Below, piece after piece: positions 18,093-25,354 of a DNA stretch of 64,000 nucleotides (the stretch's first letter is position 1; every line of letters starts with the position of its first letter). Source of the stretch: Paeniglutamicibacter gangotriensis Lz1y (GTDB taxonomy: Bacteria > Actinomycetota > Actinomycetes > Actinomycetales > Micrococcaceae). The stretch is from the NCBI RefSeq assembly GCF_000348945.1, contig NZ_AOCK01000013.1, forward strand, positions 62,001-126,000. The letters are read 5' to 3'. The notes beneath the pieces were generated by a model. The model had not been told where the DNA came from and did no database searches. It saw only the letters and a program-made list of their open reading frames with translations. The position numbers and the translations under genes are program-made.

Positions 18093-19737
18093 GCCTCGCC
18101 TGGTGCCCTTGGTGCTGCTGGGCCTGGCCCTCGCCTACGCCGTGCTGGTTCCATGGCTGCAACCCCTGGATCCGCGTGCCGTGGACCTGTCCGCGGTGCT
18201 GCAAGTCCCCTCGACCGACCATTTCTTTGGCACCGACCAATTGGGCCGCGACGTATGGATCCGCTCCGCCCAGGGCTTGCGCATGTCCCTGCTGCTGGCG
18301 TTGTTAGCCTCGGTCTTTTCCACCGTCTTGGGTGTGGGGGTGGGGTTGCTGGCAGCCTGGCGCGGAGGGACCGTGGACAGAATTGCCATGCGCCTGGTGG
18401 ATGTCACCAACGCCTTGCCGCACCTCTTGCTGGCGGTAGTGATCGTGGCCCTGTGGCGCGGACAATGGTGGGCGATCGTGTTGTCCATAGCCTTGACGCA
18501 CTGGACCCAGGTGGCACGGATCGTGCGCTCGCGGTTGCTGGCCGAGCGCACCGCGGACTACGTGCAGCTGGCCCGGGCTTCGGGGGCCCCGACGGCCGCC
18601 ATCTGGTGCACCCACTTAATTCCGGCTGTCGCGCCACAAGCAGCCATTGCGCTGGTGCTGCAGTTGCCCCACGCCATTTGGCACGAAAGCGCCCTGTCGT
18701 TCCTCGGGGTTGGCCTGCCGCCCGAATCCGCGTCACTGGGCCTACTGCTGGAGGATGCCCGTGGCGGGCTACTGGCCGGGGCATGGTGGCTGTTGGTGTT
18801 CCCCGCCGGGCTGCTGGTGTTAGTCAGCTGGTCCACTGCGTCGATGGTGGATACCGCGGGGCCTGGGCGTAGGCGCGGCCCGATACCCCGACTGTTGTCC
18901 GGGCTCTTCACCAAGGGCCGCGGCCCGCTCCCAGCAGCCGGTGCCGCCAGGGTCGATCCATCGGTGCGCCAGTCCCCTGCCCCCGCGGCGATCCAGAGCA
19001 GCAACCTAGACGTTTTCCTCCCTTCGACCACGGGCACCGACACACCTTCGCGCCTCCTGCGCGGGGTCGATTATCGGGCCGAGGCAGGGGCTATCAACGT
19101 CATCCTCGGGGCCTCGGGGGCCGGCAAGTCGCTGCTGCTGCGTACGCTGACCGGGTTGCTGCCTCTCGGCGCCGGCTTCACGGGAAACATCAGCATCAAC
19201 GGACGTTCCCGCGACACAGCAGGGCTGGCTGAAGCACGGGGGCCAGAAACAGTTCTGGTCCCGGGATCGGCAGGCACCGCGCTGAACCCGGTGCGCACCG
19301 TTGCCGCGCAAATGCGGCAAACGCTCAAGGTTGCAAGGCGGCCTGCCTCCCGGGCCGACGTCCTCCAGGCGCTGAGGGACGTGGCCATCGACGAATCGCT
19401 GGCGCACCGCTACCCCCATGAATTATCCGGCGGGCAGGCCCAGCGGGTGGCCCTCGGGCTGGGCGTTGCCGTGGGTTCACGGATCCTGTTGGTGGACGAA
19501 CCCACCAGCGCGTTGGATGCCCAGACGATCGGCCGCATGGAAACGCTGCTGCTGGCCCGCGCCGCGGCAGGAGTAACCATCATCATGATCACCCACGATC
19601 TCGAGCTGGCCCGGCGCATCGCTGATTACGTAACGGTGCTCCAGGAGGGGCGGGTCATTGAATCTGGCACCGCGACCGACGTGCTGGGCGACCCCGCGCC
19701 GCCGGCGACCGGCGTGCGGTTGGGAGTGCCTCTATGA
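18085..19737 (+). CDS. Fused ABC permease-ATPase (DppC-DppD type)
   Basis: 550 residues combining two subunits that are normally separate. Residues 1-255 are a DppC/NikC-like permease (FFGTDQLGRDVWIR near 47-60; coupling loop near 158-180). A Pro/Arg/Ala linker covers about 256-310. Residues 311-550 form an ABC ATPase with Walker A GASGAGKS (342-349), signature LSGGQ (447-451), Walker B ILLVDEP (467-473) and the H-loop ITHD. The frame is continuous, so this is a true fusion. It overlaps the previous gene by 8 nt and the next by 4 nt. Confidence 0.93.
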   Translation: MFKPRLVPLVLLGLALAYAVLVPWLQPLDPRAVDLSAVLQVPSTDHFFGTDQLGRDVWIRSAQGLRMSLLLALLASVFSTVLGVGVGLLAAWRGGTVDRIAMRLVDVTNALPHLLLAVVIVALWRGQWWAIVLSIALTHWTQVARIVRSRLLAERTADYVQLARASGAPTAAIWCTHLIPAVAPQAAIALVLQLPHAIWHESALSFLGVGLPPESASLGLLLEDARGGLLAGAWWLLVFPAGLLVLVSWSTASMVDTAGPGRRRGPIPRLLSGLFTKGRGPLPAAGAARVDPSVRQSPAPAAIQSSNLDVFLPSTTGTDTPSRLLRGVDYRAEAGAINVILGASGAGKSLLLRTLTGLLPLGAGFTGNISINGRSRDTAGLAEARGPETVLVPGSAGTALNPVRTVAAQMRQTLKVARRPASRADVLQALRDVAIDESLAHRYPHELSGGQAQRVALGLGVAVGSRILLVDEPTSALDAQTIGRMETLLLARAAAGVTIIMITHDLELARRIADYVTVLQEGRVIESGTATDVLGDPAPPATGVRLGVPL

Positions 19738-20426
19738 GCCTGGAACTCAGAGGTGTCTCCTTCACCCATCGCGGGGCCGATCCGGCCGCCGGGAGACTGC
19801 TTGATGGGGTGGACCTGAGCGTGGGTTCCGGGGAAGTCACGGGGCTCAGTGCCCCGTCAGGTGCCGGTAAGTCGACATTGCTGCGTTTGGCTGCCTTGAT
19901 GGTTCCCGCGGATTCGGGAACCGTGCTCATTAACGGGCGGGGATTTGCCTCCGGGGCCACGGTGCCGCGTGCGGTGCGCCAGTCCGTGGGCATGGTGTTC
20001 CAGTCCCCACGTGCTGCGGCGGATCCGAGGTTGCGTCTAGATGCCTTGGTCTGTGCTCCGTTGGACTTCCGCGATGGTGCGCTGCGTCCGCGCCCGCGGC
20101 ATCATGCCGAGCGCCTCGCCGAACTTACCGAGCTGGCCCAGTTGGATGCGGCGCTCCTGCACCGCTATCCGCATGAGGTCTCCGATGGGCAGCTTCAGCG
20201 GGCCATGGTGGCCCGCGCGCTCGCTCTTGATCCGGACGTGCTGATCTGCGACGAGCCTACGGCCCAGCTTGATGCAGAGACCACCGCGGCAATCCTGGGT
20301 GTGCTGGCCGATTGCGCCGCTGCGGGGGCTGCGGTCCTGATCGCTTCGCACGACCGTGCGGCGCTGTCCAGGGTTGCCGACACCATGGTGGACCTGTCGC
20401 AGATCAACCATGCGAGCTCCGCCTGA
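19734..20426 (+). CDS. ABC transporter ATPase (DppF/NikE type)
   Basis: 230-residue second ATPase of the importer. Walker A is APSGAGKST (40-48), Walker B is LICDEPTAQLD, and the H-loop is IASHD. The signature motif is VSDGQ rather than LSGGQ, a change that also occurs in some members of this family. The start overlaps the previous stop as ATGA. With the upstream fused protein it would give the usual two ATPases and two permeases per transporter. It lacks the C-terminal oligopeptide-type extension. Confidence 0.92.
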   Translation: MSLELRGVSFTHRGADPAAGRLLDGVDLSVGSGEVTGLSAPSGAGKSTLLRLAALMVPADSGTVLINGRGFASGATVPRAVRQSVGMVFQSPRAAADPRLRLDALVCAPLDFRDGALRPRPRHHAERLAELTELAQLDAALLHRYPHEVSDGQLQRAMVARALALDPDVLICDEPTAQLDAETTAAILGVLADCAAAGAAVLIASHDRAALSRVADTMVDLSQINHASSA

Positions 20427-20506
20427 ACACCGATTTCCGGTGCGTGACCGCAGCCAGGTGTTTCACGGATTCCAGCTACGGATTCCTTCAATCCATCTCC
20501 AAAGAA

Positions 20507-20546
20507 GTCGGGGGCTGTATCCGGATATCTAGGTACAGCCCCCGAC
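20507..20546. terminator. Perfect 13-bp hairpin after the ABC operon
   Basis: GTCGGGGGCTGTA (20507-20519) and its exact complement (20534-20546) enclose a 14-nt loop. It lies 80 nt after the ATPase stop. The T-rich side is on the minus strand, so it may end transcription from the right better than from the left. Confidence 0.55.
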
Positions 20547-20629
20547 TCAGGATGGGGAAGCGAAATGATCAGCCGACCGGCGCGAAGGCGGCCCGGCCCT
20601 GGACGGCGGAGGTGCCCAAGTCGCTCTTG

Positions 20630-20725
20630 GGAAGCGCGGCACCCTCCTCGATCTGGAATGGCTATATGGGTGGCGCCATCCGCTCCGGCCGCCGGGCTGC
20701 TGACGAAATTCTCCACGCCTTCTGA
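20630..20725 (+). pseudogene. C-terminal remnant of a flavin monoamine oxidase
   Basis: The 31 codons before the TGA at 20723 end in SIWNGYMGGAIRSGRRAADE, which matches the conserved C-terminal FAD-contact segment of flavin amine oxidases. No upstream sequence in any frame continues the domain, and there is no start, so only the gene end survives. A hairpin follows at 20750-20786 and may be its old terminator. Confidence 0.55.
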
Positions 20726-20749
20726 TGAGGTGGCCGTATCTACGGCTCC

Positions 20750-20786
20750 CTGGCACTCCGACCCCGGATTGGCGTCGGAGTGCCAG
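20750..20786. terminator. Perfect 13-bp hairpin
   Basis: CTGGCACTCCGAC (20750-20762) pairs exactly with 20774-20786 around an 11-nt loop. It lies 24 nt after the stop of the amine-oxidase remnant, the right place for a terminator of that lost gene. No T tract follows. Confidence 0.5.
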
Positions 20787-20987
20787 CGAGCTTCGGCGTC
20801 CTACCCACACGAGTACTAGCTGCTAGTAATTGAGGATGCGCGTCAACCTCACCTAGATGCCGCAGTCGACTTCTGAATAAGTTTCAGAGCCGCATCGGGC
20901 AGTGAGTGCGCACGAGGCATCCTCGCTCGACTCTTGCTCCTCAGGCACGCATGCGGCCCGGCGAGCAGGCCCGTGCAGTGAGTCGAT

Positions 20988-22163
20988 TCATGGCAACTCG
21001 GCGACAGGTTTCGGGCGGCCTTTCCTGGGCAAGAGCCGTGCAGTCCGGACCTTCAGTCGGGCGGGCGCTGGGCGGGAATCGTGCCCGGCATCGAGAAGAG
21101 GGCTGCCGGCGGCCTTCAAATGGAGCATCGTGTCGGCGCTCAGGGTGTCGTAGAACGGGACCTCCATGCCTCGGCGCACGGCGCTCAGCACCCCCAGGGC
21201 AACGAAGCCGGTGAGCAGTTTATCGGCCAGCGAATGAAACACATTCGATCCCAGTACGGCCACGGACAGGGGGTTTCCCATCGCCGTGAGGTTCCGGGTA
21301 GTGGACTCGGATGCGTGGCCGGTTCCTCCGTTGAACAACAGGACCAGCAGGGTGGATGCGATCACCGAACAGCTGAGCGCAACCAAGACATTCAGCAACA
21401 GGTATCTCGGGAGGGTTTGGCACAGCCGGAGGCGACGTGCCCCGTATCCCCACACCAGGGCGCCGACGATATTCACCAGCCCGAAGGCAATCGACGAAGA
21501 GTCGGTGATTGCCAATCCAATGGCGTTTGTTGACAGCCCCACGGCCACGCCCGCCCAAGGGCCAAGCGCGATTGCTGCAACGGCGGTCCCTATCATGTCG
21601 AAATAGAGCGGAAGCCCCAACATCGCCACGACAGTGAACCCCAAAACGTTCAATCCGATACATGCCAGGATCAGCATAAGTTTGCGGCTTTTCGCCGGAG
21701 TCTGTGTTTCGACCACTGCTGGCTGAGGTGTCGGCGGGTCCGGTTCGGGCACGGCGATTGGTGCCGCCGGAGGGTTCTTTCTGGCGAGAAGGCAACGCGC
21801 CTCCCACTGCGCTACTTCAAGGTCCGAGGCCCCGAGTGCGCCGGCGATTTCGCCGACAAGATGCGGATTGACCCGAGTCCGTCCGATCCTGAAGACGTCG
21901 TAAACGGTAGTTCGGGCGGGGCGGGCATGACCTGCTTGCACGCCGTTGCGTTCACGGCGGACCGCGATACGTCGAACGATCTCGGCGTAGGGTACGTCGC
22001 CTGCGGCGAAGCGCATTTGCTGCAGGTCCTGCGCGATTTCGTCATACAAGCCCGCCGGGGCTTCCACTACGCGCGGCTCGTCAGTCAGTTGATCCCCTTT
22101 GGCCGCGACCGCGCGAATCCCGCGCGATGCATTATCTGCAATCTTAGGCCCGGCTAGCGTCAC
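20988..22163 (-). CDS. HTH-like domain fused to ECF transporter S-component
   Basis: 391 residues in three parts. Residues about 38-128 look like an Xre-type helix-turn-helix region as found at the front of several actinobacterial regulators (VPYAEIVRRIAVRRER, then ARTTVYDVFRIGRTRVNP). Residues 130-158 are a Pro-rich linker. Residues 160-330 are a membrane domain with about six segments and the S-component pattern PLYFDMIGTAVAAIALGPWA followed by GLSTNAIG. The last 55 residues are basic and soluble. S-components bind a vitamin or metal and need EcfAAT modules, none of which is nearby. The GTG start at 22163 lacks a clear ribosome-binding site. Confidence 0.75.
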   Translation of the reverse strand: MTLAGPKIADNASRGIRAVAAKGDQLTDEPRVVEAPAGLYDEIAQDLQQMRFAAGDVPYAEIVRRIAVRRERNGVQAGHARPARTTVYDVFRIGRTRVNPHLVGEIAGALGASDLEVAQWEARCLLARKNPPAAPIAVPEPDPPTPQPAVVETQTPAKSRKLMLILACIGLNVLGFTVVAMLGLPLYFDMIGTAVAAIALGPWAGVAVGLSTNAIGLAITDSSSIAFGLVNIVGALVWGYGARRLRLCQTLPRYLLLNVLVALSCSVIASTLLVLLFNGGTGHASESTTRNLTAMGNPLSVAVLGSNVFHSLADKLLTGFVALGVLSAVRRGMEVPFYDTLSADTMLHLKAAGSPLLDAGHDSRPAPARLKVRTARLLPRKGRPKPVAELP

Positions 22164-22604
22164 TTTGAACGTTGCGACGAATCGTTGGGAACATCCGGCG
22201 TTGTTCGGGGTTGTTCGGATACCGACAGTTCAGGTATTTTCGCTTGCTGTGTGGGCTATCTTGATATTTAGGTGGCATGCAACGCGCAAAAGTCCTGCAT
22301 CTTGAACTTTCCGTATTGGCTAGCGGTGGCCGCGGGATGCTTGAACGCTCGGGCCCTGGCTATATTCCTCATTTGGAGTTTGATACCAGTACGGTGCCGT
22401 GCTGCACCAAGCAAAGACCCTGTCGGTTCCAGGACCGTCATCCTTGTACTCGGCGCGACCAAACTTGGGGGCGTGCCGAGCACAAGGATGACGGTCTTCC
22501 CTCCGAGCGACGTCCGCGGCGGGACAGCACGGCCAAAATTATCCCCTGCAGGCCATCCACAGGACCCGGGCTGGGCCATCGGAGTGCAGAATGGGGAGAG
22601 CGCC
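22164..22604. other. Intergenic region between urease operon and ECF-type gene
   Basis: 441 bp. Next to the ECF-type gene lie two direct copies of GTTGTTCGG (22200-22208, 22210-22218); a long hairpin occupies 22434-22496. No gene is recognised. Confidence 0.55.
22434..22496 (-). terminator. Long hairpin downstream of the urease operon
   Basis: Arms of 22 nt (GACCGTCATCCTTGT plus CTCGGC and the reverse, one mismatch) surround a partly paired 19-nt centre. It lies about 110 nt beyond the ureD stop. It lacks a T tract, so its role as a terminator is likely but unproven. Confidence 0.5.
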
Positions 22605-23501
22605 CTAATATTTGCGCAGGTTCAGTGGCTTTTGGCCCCGCAGGTGGTGGCGCAGCGCGTCGATCACTGCCATCAGGACCGCGTTGATGGCCTCGGTGGA
22701 GTTCGACAGTGCCCGCACCGCGATACCGGGACCCGGCACCTGGCTGATGCCTAGGTGCACCTCTGTGCGCTGGGCCTCGCCGATCTTGTAAGCCAATTCC
22801 CGCATGCGCTCGACGTCCCCGGCACCAATGTTCGCATCGATGGCCAACAACATGCCCACGTGCGTGTAGTCCTGCAAAAAGAGCAACGAGTCCAGCGAAT
22901 CCGCCCCCGGCTTCACCAACAGGTTGTCCAGCACCACCAAGCGCCCGTCCACCGATACCTCGGTGCGCATCCGCACCTCGTCGTAGCGGAAAAGTTTCCC
23001 GTCCGGGCTCCAGCCCGGGGTCAGCACCTCGCAGAAAAGCAGGCTGGAATCCTGTTGCATGTCCACGTGCGTGAATTGCCGGTAACTGGCACCCCTGTAC
23101 GCGATGAGCTGGTCGGGCACGTACTCGAGCACAGCCCCAGGGCCCAGGCTCACCACCATGTCCTGTCGGACAAAGGTGCCGGGGGTCTTGTAGACCTTGG
23201 TCGCCGACTGGGTGGTCAGCAGCAGCGAGGTATCGGCGTCTACCGAGACCTCAATGCCGTAGTTATCTCCGCCCAGGTACCCGCCGCCGGGGTTCACGAT
23301 GGTGTAGCAGACCTGTGCGGTGTCATCGAGGTAGTGCGGGCGCAGGATCCTTAGGGCACCGGCATGGTATTGCCGGGTGGCGATTCCCTTGCCGGCGCGC
23401 GTGCCCACCTGCAGGCGCAGCTCGCCAACGAGCTTGGTTCCGGCAAAGGGCGAGGGGCCCAGCTCTCGGATCGCCGGTGGCTCGGCCATGATTGCGCTCA
23501 T
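22605..23501 (-). CDS. ureD: Urease accessory protein UreD
   Basis: 298-residue scaffold protein that binds the urease apoenzyme and forms, with UreF and UreG, the complex through which nickel reaches the active site. Family segments NPGGGYLGGDNYGIEV, TTQSATKVYKT and LEYVPDQLIAYRGA are present in order. Last gene of the leftward operon; it starts 6 nt after the ureG stop. Confidence 0.94.
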   Translation of the reverse strand: MSAIMAEPPAIRELGPSPFAGTKLVGELRLQVGTRAGKGIATRQYHAGALRILRPHYLDDTAQVCYTIVNPGGGYLGGDNYGIEVSVDADTSLLLTTQSATKVYKTPGTFVRQDMVVSLGPGAVLEYVPDQLIAYRGASYRQFTHVDMQQDSSLLFCEVLTPGWSPDGKLFRYDEVRMRTEVSVDGRLVVLDNLLVKPGADSLDSLLFLQDYTHVGMLLAIDANIGAGDVERMRELAYKIGEAQRTEVHLGISQVPGPGIAVRALSNSTEAINAVLMAVIDALRHHLRGQKPLNLRKY

Positions 23502-23507
23502 CCTCGC

Positions 23508-24122
23508 CTAGCCCAAATCCAGCATCAGCACCTCGTGCTTGAGCCAGTCGATCACGGTGTCCAGGCCCTCGTCGGTTTTGAGGTTGGTGAAGCAGAATGG
23601 CTTCTCACCACGGAATTCCTTGGAATCTCGTTCCATCACCGACAGGTCAGCGCCCACGTAAGGGGCCAGGTCCATCTTGTTGATGACAAACAGGTCCGAC
23701 TTGATCATGCCCTGGCCGGCCTTGCGCGGAATCTTCTCCCCCTGGGCCACGTCAATGATGTAGATCGAGAAGTCGACGAGTTCCGGGGAGAACGTCGCAG
23801 AGAGGTTATCTCCCCCGGATTCGACGAAGATGATCTGCAAATCGGGGTGTTTGGCCTTTAGTTCCTCGATCGCCGCGGAGTTCATCGAGGTGTCCTCGCG
23901 GATAGCGGTGTGCGGGCAGCCGCCGGTCTCGATACCGACGATCCGATCCAGTGGCAGCACGCCGTTGGCGGCCAGGATCTTGGCGTCTTCGATGGTGTAG
24001 ATGTCGTTGGTGATTGCCGCCATCGACACCTCGTCGTTCAGCCGCCGGGTGATCCGCTCGATGAGCTGGGTCTTGCCCGCTCCCACGGGTCCTCCGATGC
24101 CAATACAAATCGGTTCCATCAT
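23508..24122 (-). CDS. ureG: Urease accessory GTPase UreG
   Basis: 204-residue SIMIBI-class GTPase that delivers nickel to urease. The P-loop GPVGAGKT is at residues 11-18, the metal-binding CPH motif lies in [16 protein letters not shown], the Walker B-like [15 protein letters not shown] follows, and the guanine-specificity motif is INKMDL. Two ATGs (24122 and 24119) stand together; either could start the protein. Length is usual. Confidence 0.96.
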   Translation of the reverse strand: MMEPICIGIGGPVGAGKTQLIERITRRLNDEVSMAAITNDIYTIEDAKILAANGVLPLDRIVGIETGGCPHTAIREDTSMNSAAIEELKAKHPDLQIIFVESGGDNLSATFSPELVDFSIYIIDVAQGEKIPRKAGQGMIKSDLFVINKMDLAPYVGADLSVMERDSKEFRGEKPFCFTNLKTDEGLDTVIDWLKHEVLMLDLG

Positions 24123-24170
24123 GCACTTCCTTCTTCTCTAGGTAACTCGTGCCCACCTGTCCCTGTCCTA

Positions 24171-24872
24171 TTAGGACATGAACATGCGGGCGCGTAAGTG
24201 TTCGTGGCGCATCTGCGCTATTTCCAGGCCCGGTGCCGCAGCACCCAGATCTTGGACCTCAAGCCCGAAGATCATGTCCACGGTTTGCAGGACCGGTGCG
24301 TGCATGGCCCGCAGGACCCGCTGCCCGGCGTTCTGCCCGATGGGGATCCCACGGATCGCATTCTGTGTCAGCGAGGTGATGGTGGAGAACAGGTAGGCGG
24401 CCACGGTATCGGCGCACGGGGCACCTGCACCGCGGGCGCCCAGCGCAAAGGCAATGCCCGGGTGCCCGGAGCATGCCCCGGACTGAACCTGCAGGCGGTA
24501 CTCCTCCAGCTCGGGCGTGGGGAAGACGTTGGTGGCCACGTGCAACATGCGCGCACCCATCTTCACCCCGGCCTCACGGATCTGCCGTGGCACCGCCGCG
24601 GCAGTCACCAGCGCATCGATGCGTGCCAGCTCTGCTCCGCCGGCCGCCTCGTAGGCCAGCCGCACGGTGAGCCCGTCGGTGTAGGCCAGCGACTGGGACA
24701 GGAACTTTTCAAGCCACAGCGTGAAGCTGGCCTCGTCGTGCACCGCCTCGGTGGACAGGTAGCTTTCCAGGCCCAGCGAGTGGCTGAACGACCCGGTGGG
24801 CAGCGCCGAGTCGGAGAGTTGCAGCAGCGTGAGCAGGTGCCCCGCCGCCGGGCTAGTGGGTGTGTTCGGCAT
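24171..24872 (-). CDS. ureF: Urease accessory protein UreF
   Basis: 233-residue helical protein that acts on UreG in the activation complex. The N-terminal segment LLQLSDSALPTGSFSHSLGLE is the family hallmark. Its start overlaps the ureE end by 20 nt, so it is translationally coupled. The C terminus RHEHLRARMFMS matches the conserved end that contacts UreD. Confidence 0.94.
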   Translation of the reverse strand: MPNTPTSPAAGHLLTLLQLSDSALPTGSFSHSLGLESYLSTEAVHDEASFTLWLEKFLSQSLAYTDGLTVRLAYEAAGGAELARIDALVTAAAVPRQIREAGVKMGARMLHVATNVFPTPELEEYRLQVQSGACSGHPGIAFALGARGAGAPCADTVAAYLFSTITSLTQNAIRGIPIGQNAGQRVLRAMHAPVLQTVDMIFGLEVQDLGAAAPGLEIAQMRHEHLRARMFMS

Positions 24873-25326
24873 GGCGGAACGGCACCGGCATCACGCGTTC
24901 CTGGCGCTGATAGGGCGTGTGGTGGTGCTTGAGGAAGTCCTCCACGGTGTGGTCGTATTGCACCACCATCACCGCCGCGGCGTAATCGGAATCCGCGTCG
25001 AAGAACTGGGCCTGTAGGTGCCGGTTGCCCAGCGCGTGGGCGACCTGGCCCATTTCGAAGATGGATTCCGGGGCAATGACCAACACGTCGGTGGGCAGCA
25101 CCGAGATCGTGATGATCTCCTCCTCGTTGCGGAATAAGATGTCCCCATCTTCCAGGTCGGCGCCGGGGGCCAGACGGATGCCCAGCTCCCGACCGTGGTC
25201 CGTGGTGACGCGCTGAATGCGCTTGACCAGAGCCGAGGAAGGCAGCACGACTTTTTCTTCGTGCAGCTTCGCCAGCTCGGCCGCGGGAACGTCTTTCTTG
25301 TTCCCCGTGAGCCGCTCGATGATCAT
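24853..25326 (-). CDS. ureE: Urease nickel metallochaperone UreE
   Basis: 157-residue dimeric chaperone that hands nickel to UreG. The peptide-binding N-terminal domain (MIIERLTGNKKD) and the metal-binding C-terminal domain (MGQVAHALGNRHLQAQF) are both visible. The tail holds HHH near residue 136 and closes with H-x2-H-x-H, giving a moderate His-rich tail rather than a long one. The frame is open upstream to 25422 inside ureC, but the ATG at 25326 has AAGGAG at the right distance. Confidence 0.95.
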   Translation of the reverse strand: MIIERLTGNKKDVPAAELAKLHEEKVVLPSSALVKRIQRVTTDHGRELGIRLAPGADLEDGDILFRNEEEIITISVLPTDVLVIAPESIFEMGQVAHALGNRHLQAQFFDADSDYAAAVMVVQYDHTVEDFLKHHHTPYQRQERVMPVPFRHAEHTH

Positions 25327-25354
25327 GAAACTCCTTGTGGTTCTCGCCGTCGGT

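Larger units (their letters stand above)
20427..20987. other. Gene-free region with hairpins and a gene remnant
   Basis: 561 bp between the ABC operon and the convergent ECF-type gene. It holds two perfect 13-bp hairpins (20507-20546 and 20750-20786) with the last codons of an amine-oxidase-like gene between them. Nothing else is recognised. Confidence 0.6.

Noticed and set aside
20195-20716. Minus-strand frame across the end of the ABC operon
   Set aside because: It overlaps the ATPase gene on the other strand and runs through the hairpin; its composition is a shadow of that gene.
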